From Kuafuiihalomonas sp964473255 (GTDB taxonomy: Bacteria > Myxococcota > Kuafuiibacteriia > Kuafuiibacteriales > Kuafuiibacteriaceae): a DNA stretch of 64,000 nucleotides. The position numbers were made by a program, and so were the translations under genes. A model generated the notes under the pieces. The model was not told the origin of the DNA and searched no databases. It saw only the letters and a list, made by a program, of their open reading frames with translations. This document shows positions 42,710 to 51,771 of this stretch, in pieces. The DNA lies in the NCBI GenBank assembly GCA_964473255.1, contig CAYYOT010000001.1:1-64000 (forward strand). Reading direction: 5' to 3'. Positions within the stretch are counted from its first letter, which is position 1. Each line of letters begins with the position of its first letter.

Positions 42710-45481
42710 CTAGCCGGTGTTGCGAAGTCCTTGAGCGATGCCGTTGAGCGTCGTGCCCAAGGCAACGTCGATGTCTTCGCCGGCCCGGTCGTCCCGTCGC
42801 TTGCGACGCAGCAAGCTGACCTGCAATAGAGACAAGGCGTCGACGTACGGATTTCGCAGATCGATGCTCGATCGAAGGACGACCTGGTCGGCCAACAGGC
42901 GGTCTCGCTCACGGACGGCGCGGATGCCCTCCAGCGTCAGGCGATACTCTTCGGCGATGATCCCGCGGACCTCCTCGTCTGAGCCGAGTTCGTCGAAGTA
43001 GAGCCCGACGACCTCGGCATCGGCCTTCGCGCAGACCATTTCGATCTTGGCCAGAAGGTCGTCGAAGAAGGGCCAGTCGCGGGCCATGGCGCGGACATCG
43101 TCGAGGTGGCCCGCGTCGACGGAGGCCGCCAAAGCAGAGCCTACGCCGAACCATCCGGGCAGCATCGACCGGATCTGAGTCCAGCCGAAAACCCAGGGGA
43201 TGGCGCGGATGCCGGACATCTCTCCGGTCCCACGGTCGCGATAGGCCGGGCGGGAGCCGAAGTGCACACGGGCGAGCTCGGCCACGGGCGTGACCTCCAA
43301 GAAGGCTCGAAAGAGCCGTCGATCGCCGTGGATGACACCTCGAAACCTTTCGACTGACGTCTTCGCCATCTCGTCCATCAGGCTTCGGTAGCGCGCGATG
43401 ACCTCCACGTCTCGGTCTTGGCGCCAGTCGGTGAACCGCGCGTGCAGCGTGCCCGTCATCATGACTTCGAGACTTCGCTCGGCGATCGGTGCCAGACCGA
43501 ACTTCTGGCTGATGATCTCGCCTTGCTCGGTAATCTTGATGCTTCCGGCGCAGCTTCCCGGAGGAAGCGCCATGAGGCCGCGAAAAACCGGGGACCCACC
43601 CCCGCGGCCGACCGTACCTCCGCGACCGTGAAACAGGGTGAGCTCGACTCCGAATTCGCGGGCCAGATCCGTCAGCTCTTCCTGGGCCCGGTAGAGCGCC
43701 CATGCCGAACCGATCACGCCGGCGTCCTTCGCGGAATCGGAGTACCCGAGCATGACCTCCTGCCGCCGACCGCGGGCTTCGAGCTGACGTGCGTAGACGG
43801 GATCCTCGAAGAGCATTCGGCAGATCCGGGGAGCGTTTTCCAGGTCGCTCAAGGTTTCGAACAACGGCACGAAGTCGAGCCGCGAACGCGGGGGTTCGGA
43901 CGACAAATGAACCAGCCCGGTTTCACGACCCAAAAGAACGACGCGCAGGATGTCCTCGGCCGAATGGGTCATGGAGACGATGTACGTGGACGCGGCCTTC
44001 TCCCCGAACCGGTCCTGGATCCGACGAACGCTATCGAAGACTTCGATGGCTCGTCGGTCGTCTTCGGCGATCTCGACCTGATTCGAGAGCAGTGGCCGAC
44101 GGCCAGACAACTCGGCTCGGAGCACCTCGGGTTCCTCGAGCGCCACGTCGATGGCTCGGCCCAACGCCTCGACCGCCCGAGTGTGGACCTGGCTGTCCTC
44201 GCGAACGTCGAGGGCGAAACCGGTGAACCCGATGCTTTCCACCTGGCTGAGCAGCGGCTCCACGAAACCGCGACGCGCCAGGTCGGCTCCCGCCTCCATG
44301 AGGGTGAGCTGAATCAGGCGTAGGTCGACCGCGAATCCCTCGGCGTCGGCGTAGCCGCCCGGTTCGCCTCGTCTCCAGCGGGCGAGGCGTTCCTTCATGA
44401 AGGAGAGCTTGAGCCGAAGCGGCTCTTCCGCGTCACGACGCTGATTGCGCTCGAAGACGCTGGGAAGCTGGTGAGTGTCCTGCGCGATCGACGCTCGCAG
44501 CCTTTCCGGGACCGGGGAGAGGCCGCTCGACAGGCTCATCTGGTCGAGCAAACGGTCCAGCTCGTGCTCGTAGCGGTCGACCACGGCTTCCGCCGACCAG
44601 GCGGCCGCCTTTTCCGTGATCTCGGGAGTGACGAAGGGATTGCCATCCCGGTCGCCCCCGACCCAGGAACCGAAAGGGATCCGCAGCCGACCGGGCCAGG
44701 CGCGTCCGAAGGTTTCTTCGAACGCTTGGTGGGCGGCTTCATCCGCGGCCTCCGCGGCATCGAGCAGCCGATGCTCGAGGTACCAGACGACGTTGCTCAC
44801 TTCGTCGAGCACCGACAGGCGGTCCCGCCGAACCTCCGAAGTCAGCCATAGGAGCTCGATCTCGCCCTCGAGATGGGCATCGGCGAGCCGCTGCTCGGCG
44901 GGATCGGCGTGCTCCCGCGCCAGCAGGCCGTCCGCCAGGCGCGCCTGTAGCTTGAGGATCGTCTGACGTGTGGCCTCCGTGGGGTGGGCGGTCAGGACCG
45001 GACGCGGTGAGAGCGAGTCGAGCGCCCGCTCGACCTGGCGATCAGTGAAGCCCTTGGCCTTGAGCTCGGCGAAGCACCAGCGGAACGAACCCGGCTGGAC
45101 GGTGTCATCGTAGCTGCGCCGGCGACGAACCCGATGCACTTGCTCGGCGGTGTTGATGATCATGAAGAACAGAGTGAAGGCGCGCGCGACCTTGCTGCAC
45201 CGCTCGACGTCCCAGCCGTCGACGGTCTTCAGGATGTCCTCGAGCGCTTCGGCACCGTCATCGCCGCGACGGCGGGCGCGGCAGCGAATGCGCAGGCTCT
45301 CCACCGATTCGAAGATGTCGTTGCCCTCGATCCGGCGGATGACGCGGCCGAGAGTGCCGGCCAGCCAACGTACGTCGTCGTGCAGCGGGCGTTCTTCCGG
45401 CCGTCCGCGAGGGTCGGGATCGACGGAGCTCACCGCCTCCTCATGCCACGCCCGGCGCCCTCCGGGGAGCCCGCGGGACAT
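42710..45481 (-). CDS. ppc: Phosphoenolpyruvate carboxylase
   Basis: The 923-residue protein is full length for bacterial PEP carboxylase. It has the catalytic His in LTAHPTEATRQT near residue 170, FGSWVGGDRDGNPFVTPE, the QEVMLGYSDSAKDAG motif, and GRGGTVGRGGGSP near residue 641. The C-terminus ends RNTG, the expected terminal Gly. It carboxylates PEP to oxaloacetate to replenish the TCA cycle. The N-terminus is uncertain: relatives begin near DDVRWLAGTLG, and a GTG at VSSVD would shorten it. It lies 15 bases downstream of the PEGA gene. Confidence 0.95.
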   Translation of the reverse strand: MSRGLPGGRRAWHEEAVSSVDPDPRGRPEERPLHDDVRWLAGTLGRVIRRIEGNDIFESVESLRIRCRARRRGDDGAEALEDILKTVDGWDVERCSKVARAFTLFFMIINTAEQVHRVRRRRSYDDTVQPGSFRWCFAELKAKGFTDRQVERALDSLSPRPVLTAHPTEATRQTILKLQARLADGLLAREHADPAEQRLADAHLEGEIELLWLTSEVRRDRLSVLDEVSNVVWYLEHRLLDAAEAADEAAHQAFEETFGRAWPGRLRIPFGSWVGGDRDGNPFVTPEITEKAAAWSAEAVVDRYEHELDRLLDQMSLSSGLSPVPERLRASIAQDTHQLPSVFERNQRRDAEEPLRLKLSFMKERLARWRRGEPGGYADAEGFAVDLRLIQLTLMEAGADLARRGFVEPLLSQVESIGFTGFALDVREDSQVHTRAVEALGRAIDVALEEPEVLRAELSGRRPLLSNQVEIAEDDRRAIEVFDSVRRIQDRFGEKAASTYIVSMTHSAEDILRVVLLGRETGLVHLSSEPPRSRLDFVPLFETLSDLENAPRICRMLFEDPVYARQLEARGRRQEVMLGYSDSAKDAGVIGSAWALYRAQEELTDLAREFGVELTLFHGRGGTVGRGGGSPVFRGLMALPPGSCAGSIKITEQGEIISQKFGLAPIAERSLEVMMTGTLHARFTDWRQDRDVEVIARYRSLMDEMAKTSVERFRGVIHGDRRLFRAFLEVTPVAELARVHFGSRPAYRDRGTGEMSGIRAIPWVFGWTQIRSMLPGWFGVGSALAASVDAGHLDDVRAMARDWPFFDDLLAKIEMVCAKADAEVVGLYFDELGSDEEVRGIIAEEYRLTLEGIRAVRERDRLLADQVVLRSSIDLRNPYVDALSLLQVSLLRRKRRDDRAGEDIDVALGTTLNGIAQGLRNTG

Positions 45482-45496
45482 TCGGCCCCGAGTTCG

Positions 45497-46711
45497 TCAG
45501 CCCGGATCGTCACGGAGGGCTTCCGAGAGGCCGTAGCTCAGGGCTCCGGCCGCCAGGCCGACCGCCAAAGGAATCCAGGGCACCTTGTCCTCCTTGGTAA
45601 GGAGCGAGCCGAAGGTCCACGAGGCTCCCGTGATGGCCAGGCTGTACCCCAAGGGTATCGTCAGCGGGCCGCTCTCCGCGGGCGGGGCCGTCGGGTCGTC
45701 GGGGTCGTACGTCGTCGACAGACGCTTGAACCGTGCTCCAGAGCAACCTTCGCAGGCGATCCGGGTATCGTCATTCGCGGCATCGACGGCCCCGGCGATG
45801 ATGAACGCCGCCCCGCTGGCCATCAAGATCGCTCCCGACCAGATGGTCCCCGTTCGCACCCGCCGCCCCGTTTCCGAGGGGAGAGGCAGGAGGACGGCGT
45901 CGAACGCCGTATCGCGATTTCGGCGGACGTCGACCGTCGCCGTCAGCGGCATAAAGCCCGGGTGCTCGAGCCGGAGCTCGACCGGGCCCGGGCGGAGACG
46001 ATCCACGACGACGGGCTCCGACGACGTCGTCACTCGCAGGGTATCGTCGACGTAGACGGCGGCCCCTTCCACGTTGGCGGATACGGTGATCGTCCCGAAG
46101 GGGTTCCAACGACCTCGAGTCTCGAGTTCCGGACGCAGGAGTTCACTCACGAAGCGCTCGAGAATTCGCTGAAGCTCGGGGCCCCCTCGAACCTCCGCCC
46201 GGAAGGGACGCCCCAGGACGGCGGCCTCCCGCAGTTCCGTCTCCGCCGCCAAGTTCACGGTGTCCCGCGGATGCCGCCACTTCAGAGCCGCATCGGCGTC
46301 GACCAGGGTGAAGGTCAGGTTGTCGCCCTCCGGTGAACCGACACCGGATATCAGCAGGATGTACCGCGCGACCGACAGGTTGCGGCGAGTCAGATACTCC
46401 TCGTGCTCGGCGAAGGGAGCCACGCCCCCGTCAGGGAGGAAGTAAACGCTGCGGTCGTAGTCGGGGCGAGCGCGCTGGATCAAGCATGAAAGCCGCCCGC
46501 GGCAGTCGTTGGCCGCGGCCGGGTCGAGACGAGAAACCGACAGATCCGTGTGGTCGTCGACAGTTCGGTCGATGAAGCTGAGGACTTCGGAGGAACGAAC
46601 GTAGTTGAGCTCGCCGCTCGGAGTGAAGAAGGAGACGGCGATCCGATCATCGGTCCCTCCGGAGGCAGCGATGATGAGACCGAGAGCCACCGTCAGCACG
46701 GTGTGGACCAT
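45497..46711 (-). CDS. PEGA-domain envelope protein
   Basis: The 404-residue protein has an N-terminal signal or anchor (MVHTVLTVALGLIIAASGG). A soluble region of about 180 residues follows, then a PEGA repeat near residue 205 (GTITVSANVEGAAVYVDDTL, later LRLEHPGFMPLTATVDVRR), and two C-terminal hydrophobic segments. PEGA domains occur in surface proteins of many bacteria and are frequent in myxobacteria. It contains two cysteines in IACEGCSGARFKR between the helices. Its function is unknown. It sits between the hydroxylase fusion gene and ppc on the same strand. Confidence 0.8.
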   Translation of the reverse strand: MVHTVLTVALGLIIAASGGTDDRIAVSFFTPSGELNYVRSSEVLSFIDRTVDDHTDLSVSRLDPAAANDCRGRLSCLIQRARPDYDRSVYFLPDGGVAPFAEHEEYLTRRNLSVARYILLISGVGSPEGDNLTFTLVDADAALKWRHPRDTVNLAAETELREAAVLGRPFRAEVRGGPELQRILERFVSELLRPELETRGRWNPFGTITVSANVEGAAVYVDDTLRVTTSSEPVVVDRLRPGPVELRLEHPGFMPLTATVDVRRNRDTAFDAVLLPLPSETGRRVRTGTIWSGAILMASGAAFIIAGAVDAANDDTRIACEGCSGARFKRLSTTYDPDDPTAPPAESGPLTIPLGYSLAITGASWTFGSLLTKEDKVPWIPLAVGLAAGALSYGLSEALRDDPG

Positions 46712-46753
46712 AGCCGCACTCGGGTCGGAGCGACACTGCGTGCGGTCAGCGGC

Positions 46754-49009
46754 TCAGTCGAAACGCGGGGTGAAGCGGGTCAGGGTGACGTACTGGTTCG
46801 GCCACGGAAGCTCGTAACCCAGAGCCTGCGCGGCATGCCGCGTCCAGTAGGGATCATACAGATGCGCGCGCGCGAGCACACACAGGTCGGCGCGTCCTCC
46901 GGCGATGATGCTGTTCGCGTCGCCGTAGCCGCTGATGGAGCCGACGGTCATGGTGGGGATACCGGCTTGCAGGCGGATCTCTTCCGCGAACGGCGTCTGC
47001 CATAGTCGTCCGTAGTCCGGATTCTCGTCGTCGACGACCTGACCGGTGGACACGTCGATGATGTCGGCTCCGTGCTCCTTGAACGCCCGGGCGATCTCGA
47101 CCGCCATTCGACCGTCGACGCCACCGGGCGCCCAATCCGAGGCCGAAATCCGAACCGATATCGGTCGCTCGGGCGGCCACAGATCGCGGATGGCATCGAA
47201 TACCTCGAGCGGAAACCGAAGACGGCCTTCGAGGTCGCCGCCGTACTCGTCCGTCCGCTGGTTGGTGAGGGGAGAGATGAAGGTCGAGAGCAGGTAGCCG
47301 TGGGCGGCATGGAGCTCGATGAGGTCGAAATCGGCCTCGATGGAGCGTCGTGTCGCGGCGACGAACTCGCTGACGACCGCGTCCATGTCCTTCCGGGTCA
47401 TGGCGTGGGGAACCTGGTGGTCCGGCTTGTACGGAATTGCCGACGGGGCCATGACCGGCCACGCCGCTTCGTCGAGAGGTTCGTCCATTCCTTCCCACAG
47501 GCGTTTGGTCGCGCCCTTTCGTCCGGCATGTCCAAGCTGGATTCCCACCTTCGCTGCCGTGTGGTGGTGAATGAAGTCGGTGACCCGGCGCCAGGCCAGC
47601 GTGTGTTCGTCGGTATAGATGCCGGCACATCCGGGGCTGATTCGACCCTCGGCCGAGACATCGGTCATCTCCGTCATCACCAATCCAGCGCCGCCCATCG
47701 CTCGACTCCCCAGGTGGACGAGGTGCCAGTCATCGATCGTCCCCTGGTCGGCCGAGTACATGCACATGGGCGAGACCACGATGCGATTGGCGAGGTCGAG
47801 TTCGCGCAGGCGGAAGGGCAGGAAAATGGGCGGCGGCGTACCGGACGCGGACGCGGCCACGGGCATGCCCTGTTTCCGCGCTTCCTCGGCCACGCATCGG
47901 TCCACTTCTTGGACGAAGGCGGCGTCTCGAAGCCGCAGGTTACTATGATTGATGCGTAGACTTCGGGTCAGCAGACTGAACGCAAATTGAAGCGGTGGGA
48001 AGTCGGTGTAGCGTTCGGTACTCTCGAACCACTCGAGGCTGACTTGGGCGGCCCGCTGCGTACTCTCGACGTCTGGTCGTCGGTCGAGCTCGTATCGCTC
48101 CAGTGCGCTCGGCACGTCGGACTCTATGTGGAGCGCACGCGCCAACGCGATTGCGTCTTCCATTGCGAGCTTGGTCCCCGATCCGATCGAGTAGTGGGCG
48201 GTGTGGACGGCATCGCCCATCAAGGCCACGTTCTGATGTGACCATCGACCGCACTTGATGGTGGGGAACTGCCGCCACACCGACCGATTCACCAGGACCG
48301 GATGGCCCTGCAGCTCCTCGCCGAAGATCTCGGCAATGTACTTGGCGGTCGCTTCCTCGTCGTCCACCTCGAGGCCGGACCGCTCGAAGGTCTCGGCGGT
48401 GGTTTCCACGATGAACGTGCTCATGCCCTCCTCGTATCGATAGGCATGGACCCGCCATAAACCCTCCGGCGTTGGCTTGAAGAAAAAGTTGAAGGCTTCG
48501 AAAGGAAGGGTGGTTCCCAACCACACGAATCGATTGGGGCGCCAATCGATCTGGGGCTGGAAGCTCGCTTCGTAGCGAGAGCGCACCGAGGAGTTGACAC
48601 CATCGGCCGCCACCAAGAGGTCGGCGTCCCGCACCGACTCGGGATCGCCGACATCGGTTTCAAAGTGCAGGTCGACCCCCAGCTTGCCGGCGCGCTCGGT
48701 GAGGATCCTGAGCAGCCGCTTGCGGGAGAGTCCGCAGAAGCCGTGGCCGGTCGAAGTGAGCTTCTGTCCGCGGTAATGGATGTCGATGTCGTCCCAGTGG
48801 GCGAACTCCGACCGGATCGCGTCGTAGGTGCCTCGGTGGGCGGCTTGGAGGTTGCCCAGAGTGGCGTCGCTGAAGACGACACCAAAGCCGAACGTGTCGT
48901 CCGGGCGATTGCGCTCGTAGACGGTGACTTCGTGGCGAGGGCTCTGCTCCTTCAAGAGGATCCCGAGGTAGAGGCCGGCCGGCCCTCCGCCAATGCAGTT
49001 CACCTTCAT
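46754..49009 (-). CDS. Bifunctional salicylyl-CoA 5-hydroxylase / Old Yellow Enzyme fusion
   Basis: The 751-residue fusion starts with a PHBH-type FAD monooxygenase (about residues 1-375): CIGGGPAGLYLGILLKEQ, ADGVNSSVRSRYE and LMGDAVHTAHYSIGSGTKLA. Residues about 390-745 form an Old Yellow Enzyme-type FMN domain with VVSPMCMYSADQG, QLGHAGRKGATK, HAAHGYLLSTFISPL and RISASDWAPGGVDGR. Fusions of this kind act on salicylyl-CoA in the gentisate-type route. It starts at MKVNCIGGG; the longer upstream frame is antisense to the next gene. No ring-cleavage genes are nearby. Confidence 0.88.
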   Translation of the reverse strand: MKVNCIGGGPAGLYLGILLKEQSPRHEVTVYERNRPDDTFGFGVVFSDATLGNLQAAHRGTYDAIRSEFAHWDDIDIHYRGQKLTSTGHGFCGLSRKRLLRILTERAGKLGVDLHFETDVGDPESVRDADLLVAADGVNSSVRSRYEASFQPQIDWRPNRFVWLGTTLPFEAFNFFFKPTPEGLWRVHAYRYEEGMSTFIVETTAETFERSGLEVDDEEATAKYIAEIFGEELQGHPVLVNRSVWRQFPTIKCGRWSHQNVALMGDAVHTAHYSIGSGTKLAMEDAIALARALHIESDVPSALERYELDRRPDVESTQRAAQVSLEWFESTERYTDFPPLQFAFSLLTRSLRINHSNLRLRDAAFVQEVDRCVAEEARKQGMPVAASASGTPPPIFLPFRLRELDLANRIVVSPMCMYSADQGTIDDWHLVHLGSRAMGGAGLVMTEMTDVSAEGRISPGCAGIYTDEHTLAWRRVTDFIHHHTAAKVGIQLGHAGRKGATKRLWEGMDEPLDEAAWPVMAPSAIPYKPDHQVPHAMTRKDMDAVVSEFVAATRRSIEADFDLIELHAAHGYLLSTFISPLTNQRTDEYGGDLEGRLRFPLEVFDAIRDLWPPERPISVRISASDWAPGGVDGRMAVEIARAFKEHGADIIDVSTGQVVDDENPDYGRLWQTPFAEEIRLQAGIPTMTVGSISGYGDANSIIAGGRADLCVLARAHLYDPYWTRHAAQALGYELPWPNQYVTLTRFTPRFD

Positions 49010-49114
49010 GGGGCAGGCGTAGCAAACCCCCATGTCCAGAGCTACCGGGTTCCGTCGGACCCAAGGGCCGGCTTTTCTTGCGTCGTCCGTCGCCGCCTGG
49101 CTTCCTCCAGCCGC

Positions 49115-50284
49115 ATGCCTCAGATGTGGGCCATCGCGATGTTTCTCGGCGTGGTGTTCACCATGAACGCCGCCGTCCACGTGTACCTTTGGGTGCGCCT
49201 GGTTCGGGATCCGGGTTGGGGGCTCGCGGTTCGTCGCGCTGCGACCATTCTCCTCGTGGGGCTGGCGCTCCTCGTGCCCGCGGGCCTCGTCGGAGCTCGC
49301 ACCTTGCCTCACGGTGCCGCGAGCGTTGTGTCCGGTCTCGCGTTCGTCTGGATGGGAGCCGTTTTCTTCCTGGTCGTCGGACTCTTCTTCGCGGATGCCG
49401 GGCGTTTCGCGCTACGGCGCCTTCGTTCGGGGTCGAGCGACCCCGCCGACCCCGCCGACCCCGAACGTCGTCAGGCGTTGGCCCGCCTCACGGCGGCCGG
49501 CGTGGGTGCGGCGGCGACGGCGGTGACGGGAGTCTCGATGCGGTCCGCGCTCGGCGATATCGGTATCAAGGAGCAAGCGATTCGCCTGCCGCGGCTGCCG
49601 ACCACTCTCGATGGACTGAGCGTCGTGCAGCTCAGCGACATCCACGTGGGACCGACCATCGGCCGCCGATTTCTCTCGGGCGTCGTAGAGAAGACGAACG
49701 CGCTGGCACCGGACATCATCGTCGTTACCGGTGATCTCGTCGATGGTTCGGTTGCGCGCCTGAGCCGGCACGTCGAACCTCTGGCTCGACTGCGTGCCCG
49801 CTATGGCGTCTACTTCGTGACCGGCAACCATGACTTCTACTCGGGCGCGGACGCGTGGTGCGCCTACCTCTCGAAACTCGGCCTTCAGGTCATGCGCAAT
49901 CGTGCCGTCCGGGTGGGTGACGCCGGGGGGCGGATCCAGCTGGCCGGTATCGATGATCACCACCACACGGCCGGCCGGGGCATCGGAGCGGCGATGGCCA
50001 AGGGGCTCGATCCCGAGCTCGAGACGGTGCTTTTCGCTCATCAGCCGCAGTCGATCGGGGATGCGTCGGCGATGAAGGCCGGGCTCCAGATTTCGGGTCA
50101 TACCCACGGGGGTCAGATCTACCCCATGACGGAGCTGGTGAAGCTGACGACGCCCTATGTCGCTGGCCTATACCGGCACGACGAGAACACGCAGATCTAC
50201 GTGAGCCGGGGTACCGGCTACTGGGGCCCGCCGATGCGGTTGCTCGCTCCAGCGGAAATTTCGAAGCTGGTGCTCACGACGTAG
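49115..50284 (+). CDS. Membrane-anchored metallophosphoesterase (YkuE/YaeI-like)
   Basis: The 389-residue protein has about three N-terminal membrane segments (residues 1-110). A calcineurin-type phosphoesterase domain follows, with all metal motifs: LSDIHVGPTIG, VVTGDLVDG, VTGNHDFYSG and SGHTHGGQIYP. Relatives act on UDP-diacylglucosamine, cell-wall lipids or nucleotides. The preceding frame is antisense to the fusion gene, so the start is set at MPQMWAIAM. The C-terminal 11 bases overlap the convergent pepA gene. Confidence 0.87.
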   Translation: MPQMWAIAMFLGVVFTMNAAVHVYLWVRLVRDPGWGLAVRRAATILLVGLALLVPAGLVGARTLPHGAASVVSGLAFVWMGAVFFLVVGLFFADAGRFALRRLRSGSSDPADPADPERRQALARLTAAGVGAAATAVTGVSMRSALGDIGIKEQAIRLPRLPTTLDGLSVVQLSDIHVGPTIGRRFLSGVVEKTNALAPDIIVVTGDLVDGSVARLSRHVEPLARLRARYGVYFVTGNHDFYSGADAWCAYLSKLGLQVMRNRAVRVGDAGGRIQLAGIDDHHHTAGRGIGAAMAKGLDPELETVLFAHQPQSIGDASAMKAGLQISGHTHGGQIYPMTELVKLTTPYVAGLYRHDENTQIYVSRGTGYWGPPMRLLAPAEISKLVLTT

Positions 50285-51743
50285 GGGAGTCCTTCAGGTC
50301 GCTCACGGCTTGGGCGAGGAGGGCGACGCCGTAACCGGTGCCACGCTCTCCCCGAAACGCCGGACCAGCGAGGTCGATATGGACCCAGCCGGCCTCGGTG
50401 TCTTCGAGGTGGCTGTAGATGAACTGAGCCGCGCAGCTCGATTGCGCATTGTTGCGGCTCTTCACGCTGTTTCGCATGTCGGCGACGGGGCTCTTGAACT
50501 CGACCTGGTAGAACTCGGGAGCGAAGGGCAGCGGATGGACCAGGTCGCCGCTCACCTTGCCGGCTTTCACGACCAGGCTCTCGAGGCGGGCGTCGTTCGA
50601 AACCACGGCGGCGTGTCGGGCGCCGGTGGCGACCATCTGGGCCCCGGTGAGCGTTGCTGCATCGAAGATGAGGTTGCAGCCGAGCTTGCGGGAGGCCCAG
50701 CTGACACCGTCGCCCAGAAGGAGTCGTCCTTCGGCATCGGTATTGTTGATTTCGACCGTCTTCCCGGAGTGCATCCGGATGATGTCGTCCGGCTTGAAGC
50801 TGCCCGGTCCGATAGCGTTCTCGGCTAGGCAGAGAATCAGCGTCACTTGATGCCGGGTCTTGTTTTGTACGAGCGCGACGAAGGCACCGAGGACGGCCGC
50901 CGCTCCCCCCATGTCGCATTTCATGCCTTCCATGAACCCGCGCTGCTTCAGATGCAGGCCGCCGGTATCGAAGGTGACGCCTTTACCGACCAGAGCAACG
51001 TGATGCCCCGAAGCGCCGCGACTCGGCCTGTACGTAGCCACGACCATCGTGGGTGGTTCGGACGCGGCTTTGCCCACGGAGTGGATGCCCAACAGGCCAG
51101 CATCGACCAGCTTGTCGCCCTTGATCTCGGAAACCTTGACCGACCGCAGGTCCCGCAGCATCTCCTTTGCCTCCCGCGCGAGGCGCGAAGGATTCATCTC
51201 CGAGGGCGGTGTGTCGACCAAGCGCGCCGCCTGGCGGCCGGCGTCGATGATGCGGGTGACCTCGACCGGGATCTTCATGGCCTTTCCGCGGCCGTCGATG
51301 GCGCACACTCGGACCTCGGTCAGTCCATCCACGGAGCGGGCGTCGAAGATCGGGAAAGCGCGAGCCACGGAGCCGAGGAGGGCGACCAGGTGCGACGCGT
51401 TCTCGACGATCAAGATGATTCCGATGACACCGGAGAGGTCACTGCGGAGTCCGGACAGGGCCCGCTCGACGGTCGCCGGGCGCGCCGGATGGTTGTAGTG
51501 CGACGACTTCCGCGGGACGGCGACCAAGGTCAGGGTCGTGGGGCGTGCTCCGGTCACGGTCTGAGCCGTGTCGCCCATGACCCCCGGTTCGACGTGCGCG
51601 GCCAGTCGGTCGGCTTGGGCCTGGAGGTCTTCCGGCAGGAACGACGGGAGCTTGGGGATCCGGCGCTCGGAAGCCACGACGATGGCGTGGTCGGCTTCGG
51701 TGAGCGCCCGGACCGGGTCTCGGGTGTAGTTCAGGTTGGCCAC
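50274..51743 (-). CDS. pepA: Leucyl aminopeptidase (M17 family)
   Basis: This 489-residue enzyme has the metal and catalytic motifs VGKGVTFDTGGLHLK near residue 253, MKCDMGGAAAVLGAF and the signature NNTDAEGRLLLGDG near residue 338. The N-terminal macro-like domain is present. It removes N-terminal residues from peptides as a hexamer with two metal ions. Divergent from the GNAT-nitrilase gene, with 28 bases between starts. Confidence 0.95.
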   Translation of the reverse strand: MANLNYTRDPVRALTEADHAIVVASERRIPKLPSFLPEDLQAQADRLAAHVEPGVMGDTAQTVTGARPTTLTLVAVPRKSSHYNHPARPATVERALSGLRSDLSGVIGIILIVENASHLVALLGSVARAFPIFDARSVDGLTEVRVCAIDGRGKAMKIPVEVTRIIDAGRQAARLVDTPPSEMNPSRLAREAKEMLRDLRSVKVSEIKGDKLVDAGLLGIHSVGKAASEPPTMVVATYRPSRGASGHHVALVGKGVTFDTGGLHLKQRGFMEGMKCDMGGAAAVLGAFVALVQNKTRHQVTLILCLAENAIGPGSFKPDDIIRMHSGKTVEINNTDAEGRLLLGDGVSWASRKLGCNLIFDAATLTGAQMVATGARHAAVVSNDARLESLVVKAGKVSGDLVHPLPFAPEFYQVEFKSPVADMRNSVKSRNNAQSSCAAQFIYSHLEDTEAGWVHIDLAGPAFRGERGTGYGVALLAQAVSDLKDSPTS

Positions 51744-51771
51744 CGTCGGAGTATGCCATAGCCTCCGGACC

